Assembly: GCF_040807025.1 (NCBI RefSeq)
Contig: NC_090944.1
Coordinates: 114,956,238 to 115,020,237 of the forward strand
Length of the DNA stretch: 64,000 nucleotides
Reading direction: 5' to 3'
Source: Struthio camelus
Lineage: Eukaryota > Chordata > Aves > Struthioniformes > Struthionidae
Below are positions 26,736 to 39,300 of the stretch, piece by piece. The position numbers and the translations under genes are program-made. Under the pieces are notes generated by a model, which saw nothing but the letters and a program-made list of their open reading frames with translations, had not been told where the DNA came from and made no database searches. Every line of letters starts with the position of its first letter. Positions within the stretch are counted from its first letter, which is position 1.

Positions 26736-29700
26736 TCTCCTTTTCCAGCACCCCCAGTAAACTGTGGCAAAAGAGCTACACGGTCTCGCTTTGCCTTTGG
26801 GCCCAGGTCACCCTGAAAGGTTTCTGTTTCCACATCAGCAGCAGGGAAGGTTAAGCATGGGCCAGCAGCAATGGGGAGTCCCTCATGTCAGGGGGGATGC
26901 CTGACCTATGGCACACGGCAGCACTCATGTAGATCATCTTCACCTGTGAAGACTCCAAGACTTTTCTCTTGCCTGTAATCCCTCTCCAAGCAAAAGGGCA
27001 GATAAGATGACCCTGGATAACTCAGGTGATGTCCTGACCAATTATCTGAGGGGGAGAGGGAGCCTCAAGGAGTTATCAGAAGATCAAAGACCTTACTGTA
27101 GTCTTCCACACAGGAAAGTTGCAGCTAGATCGCAGAAGGAGAAACAGGGGAAGAATGTGACAACTTAATGAGGCTGTAGTAGCACTAGGTAAGATCCTCA
27201 GCTTGAGCAAGCAGGTGCACTTCCTTCAAAGTCGGCGGAGAAAGGCTGATTTACGCCAGTGGAGAATCTGACGTGCTATATTTTTTTATTTGCTTGAGTC
27301 CTGCCGTGGCTCCATAAGCAAAGGTTAATGCAGGTCTGCCAGGGGCAGGCTGGAGTTAACACAGAATGGCAGTTGTGAGGTTGCTGATTCTGATAAAAGC
27401 AAATTGTGAACTGCAAGCATCTGAGTGTTGAGTGTCACTTTCACACCTAGCAGCTGCCCTTGCCTGTTCCCCACAGTCATCCAGTTCTGTCATCACGATA
27501 TGTTCCTGAAACCACGTTTGTGCTGCTGTCACTTTTTGACTTTGGAAATTTGTGTACAGGCTTTTTCTAATGACATACTGAAAATGCTTGTAAACTTCAA
27601 ATCAGTGGATTAAACTATATTTAACCCAGGCAAATCGCTTCCATATATTAGGCAGAAACTTGAATCTTTATTCCTTTTAGGTTCTGACTCTCCCCTGTAA
27701 AGTTATGACTTTTAATAGGCATGTTCATGTTTATAAAGTTGTAGGAGGTCTCCCAAAGGGGAGTGCAGGGAAGAGTTTGTTCCCTTCATGAACAAGCTGA
27801 AGAACCGCTTTCTAGAGCTCTGGGTTTTTGACTCTCACGAAGGTCTCTGAGGAGAAGAGACACCTCTGTGGAGTTGCCGGGCTTCTCCATTTCCAGCAGC
27901 CCTCTTTGCCAGGGAATAGCCTGGCTCCCACCAGAGTCAGAGCATTTCTAGAGCCCTTTTGTCTGTGCGTTGATACTGGGCAATGGAAAGTACATGTCGA
28001 CAGTGTATGGCATAGATGTTGAAGACAGCACAAGGGCAGGTTTTGAACGTTAAGCCCAGGCCACTGCAAGGCTGGGAGCACACCAGCCAGAAAGACGCAC
28101 AGGTGACATGCCGTGCTCTCAGCTTCCACTGAATCCAGGACTAATTTTGATCTGTGAACTCCCACCTTGTAGGTAATTCCCTAAAAGTGATTAACTGCAC
28201 TTTTCTTCTTTGAAAGGCAGCATTTCCCAGCTCCTGCTGCGTTTTTACCTTCACAGTTAATCTCTGATTTGCAAAGAATAATAAAGACTTGCACCCCCCT
28301 GCTGCGAAAGTGCAATTCTCTGAGGTAAAGCAGACAAACCCAAACTACCTTACTCGTCGTGATATCAGGAGCAGCTGCCTAGCTGCAGCAGGGCAGAGTC
28401 CAGGGTAAGCTGCAAAATCTGCCCACAAAGTCTGTTGAAGGAGTTTATGCGTAGTTTCTTGTTACTTGGACCACAACATGAGACATACCTTCAGCTGCCC
28501 CAGCTATCGTCCTTTCAGTGCCTACATTAGGCAGTTTAAAGCACTTTGTGGCACCAATGGATTTTGAAAAAAAGACAAGGTTACTAAACCAGATCTCTCT
28601 GGAAATAATTGTATTAAATATAGAAGAGGTTATACACAGTTTATTTTGTCCTTTCTCTTCCCATAGGCTGATGGCCTATGATCATTTCTTGTACCTACCC
28701 TGTGGCTGATTTTATTGTTTATTCCTAGCTCACCCTTCAGTTTGCTCGGGGGTCTGTGACTTAGTGAGTGACTCCCCACTAATTCCAAGTTCAGACCTTT
28801 CTGGCTAGAGTCTGCTGGGACACATAACACAAAAAGACAGCTTTCAGTGTGCAGTGCTCAGAAGCTCCCGGAGAATGCAATCTGTGTTTTTAGCTGTACA
28901 ATTTCTGGAAGGTTAAGTAATTAAAGCTAGCTAAAATTGACTAACATAGATAGATCTTTTCCTATAAAATGCTCAGTTTTCCACAGAGCAGTTCCAAGGT
29001 TGTGAGTGAAGGAGAACAGCTCTGCTTCTGAAGACTCCATAATTTCAAGAAATTCAAAGAGCAGACACCACACTTTGTTCTTTGACTTTCTTAAACCTAT
29101 ACCCTGCTTCAGATCCTTTCATGAGCCATCCTCTTTCATATCTAAAACACACATAACGGAAGTTTAAAAAAAAAGACAGAAGGGATGAGAAGTATGAGTC
29201 TCTGCAGATGTGAGATATAATTTAGTAATTTATCACTTTGTCACTCAGTCCTGCTAGGTCCTCTGCACATCCTGCAGGGTACAGAATCCTCCACTTTTCC
29301 CATGAGCAATGGGAACTTAGAGCACTCCATTATTTTTCTGCTTGCTTAAAAGTTCCTGGTATTGGCTATTTATTCAGCAATTACATGCATATTTATAGGG
29401 GTAAAGCCTTGAGAATCTACATAAATTGATTAGCAAGTCTGTGTTTTTCAACAAACAATATTTTTTCAGGCATACTAACTGATTCACAAAAATCCATGTT
29501 CAGATTCTCTGATGAACATGGTATGAAAACACAGATAAAGTAGGTAGAGCCAAAAAAGTGTGGTTTATTTAAAGGCATTGTAGAAATATAGCAAAAGGGG
29601 GAAAGGATAAATATGCTAACAAAAGAGTTACAAAACTGTTTTCATTAATAACTTATCAAACCACTTTTATTTCTTGAAAACATCCAAAGTAAGTTAAAAG

Positions 29701-30171
29701 CTATGCAGGCAGCTGGCTGAATTTCTCCTTGAGGGTTTAAATGGGGCTGCAGGCTGCTGGTGGATTTCACTCTTGTGAATTAATTCATGCGTTATCTCTT
29801 GGAAAGCTAGGTTTTTCAGGGTGGAATAAAGCCTATTTAGTAAATTATTATTTTTGTTTTTAAAGCTAAATGACTGTTTATTAAAAAAGAGAGCTACTGA
29901 AATTCACATTTTTCCCCATTACCTGAGGCATAATCAAATTGTCAGCTGTTCAACAAGGGTGGTAATGTGGAACAGGAGTGTGATAACATTTTCCATCATC
30001 CCAGCTGGTGTCCCAAAAAAGAAAACTTCTCACAAGCTTCTAATTAGCGAACCTACATGATTTTAGAGAAGCCTATGACCTAGGAAAGGTATCATTTAGA
30101 AGCAGTCTGATGCTCCATAGGAGTTGTTAGACCTCTTTTATTTGGACACAACATTATTTGAAACAGAAATT
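26736..30171. other. gene-free intergenic stretch
   Basis: No exon, RNA gene or named repeat recognised. Open frames are short and scattered on both strands. Confidence 0.6.
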
Positions 30172-30240
30172 AAATCCTGACTTCACTCAAGGAGATAGGA
30201 ATTTGTCACTGACTTCAGTGTGACCAGGATTTCGCCACTG
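30172..30240. repeat. fold-back amniote repeat relic
   Basis: The left arm aaatcctgacttcactcaag and the right arm acttcagtgtgaccaggatt (with a following t) are imperfect inverted copies. They match the well-known sauropsid phrase aatcctggccccattgaagt-caatgg...gaccaggattt, a palindromic short repeat. Confidence 0.5.
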
Positions 30241-30503
30241 GAGCATATAATGTTATATTTTCACCATTTCATCTTACTAATGCCTACAAGTACTAATGTA
30301 GTGACAGAAAAATCTGAGAGCTTGTAAAAATAGTTTATAATGTTATAACAAGACGCAGCAGCTGAAAATGGGAGTGGGCATGTTCAGGGCAGAAATAAAG
30401 CATATGTTTTTAGTAGAGTAGACTGTAAAATCTGAATGTTTCCTGAAAACTTTGTTCTACTTCAGACAGCAATTAATTAAATAAATTCAATAGTTTTTTA
30501 GCA

Positions 30504-30558
30504 TAAGAAGTCAGAGTTTTATAATATATATAAGAAGTCAGAGGGTTTTATGATATAT
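30504..30558. repeat. local tandem duplication, about 28 bp x 2
   Basis: taagaagtcagagttttata with following atata is repeated immediately as taagaagtcagagggtttta with tgatatat. Two diverged copies. Confidence 0.7.
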
Positions 30559-30637
30559 GACTCTGTTTTGTCTGTCTATAAACTGGACTGAACATAAGGG
30601 CAGTTTCCCAGTTAATGCTACTTAATTTACAGAATGA

Positions 30638-30785
30638 CTATATTATTGATTATTATTTTTAAATGTATGTAGTTGTCAAAATGCCTACCATCATGAGTCC
30701 AGACCTTTGAGCTAAACAACCACGGCCCGCGCGGCACTGGGGCACAGAGAGTAAAAGGCAGTCCTCGCCTGCAAGATTCTGCCGT
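30638..30785. repeat. amniote interspersed repeat relic
   Basis: A TTATTATT-rich start followed about 90 bases later by ggcactggggcacagagagt and aaaaggcagtcctcgcctgc follows the layout of a frequent sauropsid repeat (tattattattt..., ctaggcactgtacaaacaca, aaaagacagtccctgcc). Highly diverged. Confidence 0.4.
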
Positions 30786-31136
30786 TGGTTAGTCAGTCAG
30801 ATATCGCTTTTATTATCCTAACTAGATACCATAATGCCATGCCTGATGTTCATAAATCTGCAGTGGGTCAGGATTAACATTTAGCTTCGTGGTAGAGAAT
30901 GATAGCGTATTTTCCAGTTATTGAACCTGTTTTCATTTTTCACGTTTTCCTTGTGAAAAGGTGATGTTTTAACTAATTCAGATAATGCTAGCCCAGAAAG
31001 ATACACTATTCTCACTGTGACTCTAATTGTTTCATCACAAGACGATGGACGAAAACTTCAAAGATGTAAAAGATATGCAGCTGGATACACAATAAGTCAG
31101 TTACTTGGAACAGTGTAATTTCAGGGCACTAATAAT

Positions 31137-31455
31137 TTCCCTGACCAGCCTCACCTGGCACTCCCACCCAACCCCTCTGCCCACAGCCCAGGTGCTGCAT
31201 TTAAGCTCAGGCTTGGGCTTCTAGTCCCTAGACTTATCTCCTGCTGCTCCTGCCTGGGTCCTGTGATGGTCCTGGGACCTGGTTCACCCCGGCTGTGCCT
31301 GGGACTCTTGAGGGACCTTGTTACCAGAAGCTGGCTCTGCTCCTCCGTCTGGGGCCTGTCAGTGCTGGAGTTGCCCTGCCCACAGGGCAGCCCTGCTCCT
31401 GGGTGCTTACACCACAGGGCTGGCCCGGCTTAGCAGGCTGGGTGCTAGTGCTAAG
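31137..31455. other. GC-rich, pyrimidine-biased tract of unknown nature
   Basis: About 320 bases, C/T-rich and rich in CTG/CCTG words, sharply bounded by AT-rich DNA and poor in CpG compared with the two islands. No long frame. It could be an insertion such as an old LTR or an untranslated repeat piece, but I cannot name it. Confidence 0.4.
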
Positions 31456-32659
31456 TGTCCGCATCTAGTTCGTGTGTGCAGATGAGCAAGATATTCAGTT
31501 GCTTCTGTTATCGGTGAGAATCTCAAGGAGCTAAGCCAAAGGAGTAAAGCTAACTAAGATCGCTCCTCTGTACGTGGGTGCTAACCAGCTGAGGCTAGGT
31601 TGACTAAAAGGCTGAAATCACAGCATCTAATGTTGGACTTCTGGTTATGAAGTGGTTGATGGCAGCCTCAGCTTGAGGTGTTCCTTCTGCCTTCTCTACC
31701 GGCTCTCGCTGCTGCATGGCGTGCTGCTGCCCCTGCTGTACCGGGGCCACTGCTTGTGGGGCTGTGCTGCGAACTGGCTTGGGGAAACTTCTTCGAAACC
31801 CTCCTTCAGAACGGGGTGAGGTTTCTTTGCGTGCCATTTCTCTTAAGAGTACTTCCAAAATCTGAGAGGTGGGGTTTTTTTCTTCTTCTTTTTTCTGCCT
31901 GTTCCTAGGAATAGCTGTGCTTACGCAGCTGGGGAAGTGTCTCACAGCAGAAGATGCAATATGGCTAGGGCAGAAGTGTATGCGCCTCCACTGCTGCTTA
32001 TGTGGTGTGCGGCGTTACCTTTAAACTGGCTAGTCTGGGTACTGACAGCAGAGGAGGAACAGCACCACTCAGCAAATGCCCAAGAAGCTCAGCAAACGCC
32101 CAAGAAGCTGAGTAAATTTCCTCTTTTGTGGAAATGTTGAGCCTCAGGTTTCAACCGGTGCATTTAGTCAAATGGCAGCTTGCCAATGATTTATTGTACA
32201 AATAAGTTAACAGAAAACTAACTATACAGATGCTTACAGCAGATATTATATTGTCTGGATGCTTACATCAGTCTACCCTGCTCATGAACTCCAAGTGGCA
32301 CCAAAAATATTTATGTCCATTTACATGCTTTACTCGTATTTTTGAAAGGAATATTCTCCCAGTGATATGTTAGGGTGTTGTACAACCAGTAATTATATGC
32401 AAAATACTTGAGCACAAAGCTGTAAAACTTCTATTAGTGAAGATAGCCTTATTGGTTTCTGTGGTGTTGTGCCTTACAATAAACTAACCTTCAGCAATAG
32501 ATTTAAGAATCCTAAAGTAGTAATTCTTACTTTGAATAAACTCAGTGTTTCCTAGCTCTTGGTGGCTTTGTCACACTTACGACACGGCTGTTTATTGTTA
32601 TAGCTGGACTTGTCACGGCTTGTTTCTTTTTTGATTTAATTTCCTCAGAATCAAGAGAA
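31456..32659. other. proximal upstream flank of SMYD2
   Basis: Mixed-composition sequence with a 20-bp unit repeated twice (agcaaatgcccaagaagctc at 32071-32090, then 32091-32110 with two changes). A minus-strand frame at 31604-31945 starts with GTG and resembles nothing known. No exon recognised. Confidence 0.6.
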
Positions 32660-32988
32660 GGCTTAACCCTTCGTGCTGGCTGGGTCCCCCCCAAGGTTGG
32701 GTAGGGGAGGAGGGGACCCCCTGACCTCCCGCCCCGGCTGCAACGGGCTCTGACACCAAGGCCTCGGCCACCCGAGCGGCGCAGCTCCGCCCGTCTTTCG
32801 GCAGGCGGCAGCGCAGCGGGTGGGCTGTGTGGTCGGTGGGGGAATGGCTGGAGGGGGGGGTCCGCTGCCTTTTTTGGGGTGACGCCAGCACGGGCTTCCC
32901 CCGCCCCCTCCGCGCTGGCGGCGCGGGGCCGCCGAACCGGTCGGCGCCGGCACCAGGCCGCTTTCCGCGGGGTCCCCTCGCCGCCGCC

Positions 32989-33050
32989 TCCTAGCGCCGC
33001 CAGGCGGCGCTTCCCCGGGCACGGCGGGGCGCGGCCAGGCGGCGCTAGGA
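32989..33050 (+). promoter_or_regulatory. GC-rich nested inverted repeats upstream of the SMYD2 start
   Basis: AGCGCCGCC (32993-33001) is followed after one base by its complement GGCGGCGCT (33003-33011). A 13-bp arm, tcctagcgccgcc (32989-33001), can instead pair with ggcggcgctagga (33038-33050). The 13-mer gccaggcggcgct occurs twice in direct orientation (32999-33011 and 33034-33046). Two mutually exclusive stems are thus possible 73-134 nt before the ATG. Whether this is in the mRNA depends on the start site. Confidence 0.6.
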
Positions 33051-33122
33051 CCCGGTGGGCGCCGGCGCGGCCTGCCGGCGTCGCGGCCCGGCGGGGAGGC
33101 CGGCGGAGGCCTGTGCGGCGGG

Positions 33123-33310
33123 ATGCGCTCGGAGGCGGCGGCGGCGCCGCAGCCCGGCGGCCTGGAGAGGTTCGCCAGCGCCGGCAAGGGCCGGGGGCTG
33201 CGGGCGCGGCGGCGCTACGCCCTGGGGGAGCTGCTCTTCAGCTGCCCGGCCTACGCGGCCGTGCTCACCGTCAGCGAGAGGGGCGGCCACTGCGACGGCT
33301 GCTTCGCCAG
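33123..33310 (+). CDS. SMYD2: SMYD2 exon 1 (coding part)
   Basis: Codes residues 1-62 and two bases of Arg63. It holds the N-terminal SET segment with GKGRG (21-25), the strand LLFSCPAYA, and the first MYND cysteine pair (57 and 60). The N-terminus is Ala/Pro-rich (residues 5-11) and is where the five extra residues relative to human lie. The donor is AG|gtaggg. The base at -3 of the ATG is G and the base at +4 is C, so the Kozak context is moderate. Confidence 0.96.
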
Positions 33311-36300
33311 GTAGGGCGGGCGGCGGCGCGGCCTCCCCCCTCCCCCCCCCGCGTAACGGCTACGGCGGTTTGCTGCGCTCGGCGGGATGCGGCGCATAAC
33401 GTGCGCCTTGCGCGGCTGCTCCCTGGGGGGAGAGGAGGGCGCCCGCTCGGACAGAGCCTGCGGCTCCCGCTGCCTTCGCTGTCTCCCGGAAGAGAGCGTG
33501 GTGGCGGGGTACCCGGCGGCTGTTCGCTTATCTTCATGCTGGTCCTTTTTGCGCCTCGCAACTGTGCGTGGCTTCTTTTGGTGTTTTGTTCTCTCTGTCG
33601 CTGTTCAGACCCTCTGCAGGAGGTAGACAGGGCTAGGGCAGCCGAGCCGAGGACCACCGGATGCCCCACACGTGTCTGCGCAGCCCCTGGAGCGCGGAGT
33701 TTCGCTCAGGTCACATGCAGGGGCAGCGCTAGCCACAGTAAGGGGAACACTTTGCTGGTTTCCACGGCAGGTTGATGCTGAACTTCGTATTTATCGACGC
33801 TCGTTTATATGCTACTCCCTGCCCTGTTAAATTCTAGATATTGCATTCTGTGAGTTGACTTGAGCAGGGTTTTGTGGAACAGCAGGACTAAGAAAGCTGC
33901 TGCTAGCTGTAAGTTCATAAATAAAACAGTTCAGAATCGGTTTTGGCAGTCTGCTTTTACTGCACCAAGATCAAAGGATCCCCTAGAAGTAGAGGGAGAG
34001 CTTCTGAAGGAGAAGTTAAGGTTAAAGTTGTTTTTTCAAAACTTATCTGCTAGTGCAAGTGCTCAGAGAAGCAGCTATTGGATTGCTATTTAGCATGTTG
34101 TAATTTAACTTAATGATGAAATATATTTACCACATAAAATAGGGACCAGTCTCAGGAAGATAAACTGAATGCACTTACCTGTTAACAGAAAGAGTATATG
34201 CTCTGTATGTGTTATACTCAAGTAACATAATGCTATTCTTCAGTCCAAATATTTTCACCTATTTCAAGTTCACTATTGATAAAGGAGTTCTTATTTTTCT
34301 TCATTAAGTGCTTGGCATGAAGCTTTCTTGTTTTATATTGCTCATTTATATTGTTTATTGCTCGCAGTTTTTAAGAAGTTTTTAAATTTTTAAGGAGTCA
34401 GTTTCTTAAGCTATCCCTACATCCAAAACTTTTCGCTCTGTAAAAGGACCAATTAATATCTTTCATGCTCCATTACTACGAAATAGTATTGTAGTGATAT
34501 AGCTAAGACTATTTAGTACTTGTGAAGCAGCTTCTGGGATCAGTTTCAGGAGCAGCCTGTTTAAATGCTCTTATTCTCCGTGCCAGCTTCTGCCATGGCT
34601 GAAGGACTACACTAATCAAGGGACATAAATCTGCTGAGTGCAGTACCCATAGTAGTTACAATGCGGTAGTGTGAAACCTATTCCTCATCAGAGCGATGAG
34701 GTTGCCCTACAAGGAAGGATGCGTCAGTGGTGTAACTTGATCTAACAGAGCTCAGAAGTGTTTCATATCTCTGTTCCCCATTGCACTAGCACTGAACTTC
34801 TGCATATTAGGAAGAAGGGCCTGACTCTGAAATGCATTCATCTGACTTGCAAATAGTGTTAGGAGGAAGGTTGTGGGTCAGTCCTAGTCTTGGAAAGCAG
34901 TTCTTTGCTGTGCCATTATAAAACTGTTGTAGTAAATGGACAGAATGAGACTAGAAAGGTATATTTGCAAGGTATATTTAAGTTATTTTAAATATACAGC
35001 TGTACTGGAGTTGCATATTGTCAGCAGGCAGAACCTTTATGTCAGCCTGACTCATCCATGTTTCACTTTCTGCTTTGCAAGAACAGTAAGAGGATGCTGA
35101 GACTTGCTAGGCTTTGTGGGCTCTGAATACTGACGACCTCTGTGAAATGCCGTATACTGTCATCTTGTATGGCAGATGCCTGCCCTTGTTTTAATCCAGT
35201 GAACATCTTATAAAACTTATCTCAGTTTAAGACTCTTTTTTGCAACTTATACTGGGAAGAGTCTATACGCGTTTTATAGTATTGTAAGACCACTGAGAAA
35301 TACCTGTGCTGACGCACCAAAATGTCATGTGTTATGTAACACGCTCTACCTTTTTGGTAGGATCTGCTGCCACGCCAGGCACCTTGAGGCAGAAAAGGAC
35401 CTTCCTTTTCGCAGTTCCCCATGTTGGGATTTATGCAAATATTAAAGAGAGAGTGCAAGCCTTAGGTGAGCTTAGAATACACTGATATCTGAGTGGATGT
35501 TATAGACAGCAGGACAGTAAGAGGCTGTGTGGTGACAGGATGTCAATCAGAGCATTTAAGAATGAAGCATCTTTTCTTGCTGTTGGGAGATGGTTACTCA
35601 CGAAACAGTGTTTGGGCACGCTTTCTGAGGGCAGACGGAGAAGCAGTGTAACTGAAAGAACGAGAGCAACAGGTTGCTGTTAGTGAGCAATGGAGAAGTT
35701 TTGAAAGCAAGGAAGATTAAGCTACTAACATGCAGCGTATAGTGGAAAAAATGATACTGTCTAGCAGCATAGAATAACATGTTTCCAAGCCCAGCAATTT
35801 GTCAGGACAGCAGAGTGCCCTTGCATTGTAACAGTTGCTAGGAAAAACTTACTTTTGAAGTTCTGAACAAATAAAAATAGCATCTGCTTTGGGAAACCGG
35901 GGCTCAAGCCGTAGTTACAATGTTCCGAAGAAAATGTAGTTTTATTATGAAGTGCAAAATACTGTGCAAAACTCTTCAGATGAGTATGTTAAACTAGCTG
36001 CCAGTAGGAGGTGTGTCTCTGTTGATGTGAAATGAGATAACGTTTGTGCTTCATTCTGCATTATAGAGTAGATATAACTTGTCTTTTCTTCTTAAGGAAA
36101 GAAGGATTGTCCAAGTGTGGAAGATGTAAACAAGCCTTTTACTGCAATGTGGAATGTCAGGTACGTGTGATACAATTTATGAGAAAGGGGGTTGGATTGC
36201 TAAACTCCATTTATTGCTGCTATGGCATTGATGGTCTCTAATCATTGCTGTGGTTAATAAGCCAGTCAGTTTCAGCATTCCACAGATGCTGACCATGGAG

Positions 36301-39300
36301 TTGTACATGGACAGTTACAGGATTTGGATATGGTCTGCATGAGTCTTTAAAGATCAGTAGCTCCAGGGCTTGGTACCACTGAGACTTTCATTAGAGCTGC
36401 CTGTCAGCCCACTAATTATGTCTATATTACTTCTTTCTAAAAGCACAACCCAGATAATTTAACATTACCTCACTAAACTGGTGTGAGAGTCTGTGTCTAA
36501 TGGAAAAATCAAATCACTAAATAGCTATTTTGGGGGTATGTTTGTTTCAGGTTCTTTGCAAATATTTTGGATGGCTGCAGCTGACAATAGTTGTAATCAT
36601 TTGAAAAGTACCATGCTTTCTCCCTAACTCACTCATTCTGGCCAGTCTTATTCTTTCCTATACTCGATTTTTTAAAAGCCCCAAAACAATAAATTATAAG
36701 TGTGCTCTAAAGTAGAGCAATATGAAGGCATCCAAAACACTTGCATGCAATTACCATGCCATTTTTATTTCATTGTTCTGAAAGATGCTATCCTGGTTTA
36801 ATTCTTGCCAGATCTAGTACCTAGCCTTTGTGTGTGGTCAAACCAATGCATAAGAATCATGCTGTTTACATGTGAAAAACTTGGCAGAATTGCTAATTAA
36901 ATAAGGAATTATGCAGTCAGTTATTCTGACTGTGTAAAATTGGTAGTGTTGTTGATGGAGTATGGAGCAGTACTGATGAAGGGCTTAAGTAACCAAAGGC
37001 TTGACATGCGACAGTGCACTAGCCATGAATAATCTAAACCTTCTCTTGCATGGTAGCAGGCTGTGCCTGTGTGGATTGGGTGCAAAATATTCCTCATTCT
37101 CGTTATCTTGTCTGAGATATTGCGGTTTGTGCTGTTCAGTTCCCAGATGCTTTGGAGATGGCCACTACTTCTATGTCAAGGATGTGTCTTATTCTTCCAT
37201 TGTTCTTCCAGCTACAACCAACCTGGCCTCCACTAGTTTTGGATCCTTCTTTTGCCTCCCCAGGTTCCAGCTTTTCCACAGTGTCTTGGTGAATGATGGA
37301 TGAATCAAATGGCCTTCTGGTTTTGAAAAACTAGTAGGATTCAAAATGCGAATAAATACATTTTTTATGAGATTTGTAATAGCTTATAGAATATTGAAAG
37401 ACTGACAGCACAGCAGTTGCATTGGGAAGAAAGTGAGTGTTTACTGTATGGGTGTCCTTAAAGCTCTTGAAAGCTGGAAGAGTTTTAAAGACGGCATAGC
37501 TAAAACCCATGATCCCTTCCTGAGAAACACTTATTTTATAAGAAGTGCTTCCATATGACGTTATTTTTAGTGAGCTCTTAACTATGTGAGAGAGGGGAAA
37601 TAACTGAGCAAAGAAATTTATTGGCTCTTCAGTGCTTTTCATCTGGGATTCTGAGTTTCTTCTCTTACAACTTAAAGTTCACAATGTTTTATGAAGCAGG
37701 TAACGGCCGTTGCCAGATTAACTGAAGCAAGAAAGTTGAGTGACTTGCACCAGGAAAAGCAGCAAGCAGATGTGGTGTTGAAAGCAGTAGAACTTACTTC
37801 TGCTGATCTACAATCCTTTGCTTTTGCCTCCGAGTCCCTCCTTTCCTACTCGGTGTCCTGACTTCTGTCCTGCAGACTTAACAAAGTTCACGCTATAAGA
37901 AAAATATTTTTTTCCCCCTCTCTTTCCCCTGGATAAAGTCTTGTCCATGTTTTGCTGCTTCTTTTTTTTTTCTTCCCCTTCTTCAGACAGAATACTCTTT
38001 CTTGTAGTGGAGCATCTTCCAAGAAGAAAGATTCTTAACTGTTCAAACTGAGTATTCTTAAAGCTGCAGGAGAGAACATTTAGCAGAAGTGATGACTCTC
38101 TAATAAGTTAATGAATTAAGATCTTTTCTACCTGTCGCTATATAGTACAATGTTTTAGATAAAAAGGCATTTGATGATGTTGCATTGTCTAGACAGTAGT
38201 ATGACAAGCTCGGGGACAAGCATTTGACTCCTAATGATTTGCATAGGCCTTTTGACTTTCTAGTTGATATAACACTGTCTTCCATGTTTGGGACCTTTCT
38301 GAGTCAGTCTGATGAAATTTATGAATGTTGCTGAGATCGAATTCTTTGACGTTCTGTCAAAGTTACCTTCAAGCATAATGTTCTCTAGAAACCAGTCTCT
38401 ACTGACTGTACGTGCTACACAGACAATTTGCACTGCATCTTCATCCTTGTCTTGTTCAAAGGCAATTTCCAGCAGTTCAGCAATTCTTTATCAAAGCCAA
38501 AAAGGACATTTGTGCCTTGATACTGAACTTGTAGCACTGAGATGTACAGTAAATGTCTTTCTTTTACCTCCATGGATGTGAGACTTCGTGCTCTGGTCTT
38601 GGTCATACCATGCTAATAAAAGTGCTGGGCTGTACTTAAAAGCTCTTATGGCACTATTAGTTTGATTTTTTTTTTTTTAAGTTAATTATCTTTGTTAATC
38701 TCTGTAAATCCATGTTTCCTTTGCTCAATTCAGCTAAAAATTACATGAATCCACCAGGAACATGGAATGAATTTAGTGTTGGCTAATACTGTGTTAGTCT
38801 GATAAAACTCGATATAGTTCAGTCTGACAGGCGTACATCACATTGAGTGTATTGCATCGGATGGCAAATCAGTTTCTTTTCAGCTTATTCCTTTCTTACT
38901 AAAAGACCTGCTATAACACAGCTGATTTGAAGGAATTCTCTTCAGTGGTGGGGAGAGACAGACCAGAAGAGAGAGACAAGAGAAAGGAGTGAAGGTGTGC
39001 AGCAGTAAATAAATGTTTTGAATTTTTTTTCAGAATTATGGATTTTATAACTGCACACATCTTCCTCTTGCTAGAGTACATTTCAGTTGAACGGGATTTT
39101 TTTTTTTCTTGAGGTCAGAAAAATGTGGTTATTGAGCTGTGTAATACCCTTCTTTGGGGGTTCTGAAAATACTTTCCAAACATTTAATGAATCAAACCTC
39201 ACAGCACTCTTTCGGGCATTTCTGTGTTTGCAAATGAGTGTAGATACGCAAAGATATATTGACTTGCTGGAGGCTGCACAAATGGGAAAGGAACGCAGCT

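Larger units (their letters stand above)
32660..33530 (+). promoter_or_regulatory. SMYD2: SMYD2 CpG-island promoter, 5' UTR and start of intron 1
   Basis: Sequence composition switches sharply from AT-rich to CpG-dense here, spanning exon 1. There is no TATA box at a useful distance from the ATG. A GC-box (Sp1-type ccccgccccc) is at 32898-32907. No ATG occurs between 32848 and 33123, so transcripts starting in the island would use the 33123 start without an upstream AUG. The exact transcription start cannot be read from the sequence. This is a typical housekeeping-type promoter. Confidence 0.8.

Noticed and set aside
31604..31945. Minus-strand frame of 113 codons, Gln/Ala-rich
   Set aside because: It begins at GTG, has no in-frame ATG near the start and no recognisable domain or splice context.
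32879..33775. 298-codon plus frame across the SMYD2 promoter and exon 1
   Set aside because: It starts at GTG and is out of frame with SMYD2; it is a shadow of the CpG-rich composition.
36044..36241. Separate small gene around exon 2
   Set aside because: It is the SMYD2 MYND exon (36097-36160) read into flanking intron; splice sites and family sequence define the true limits.
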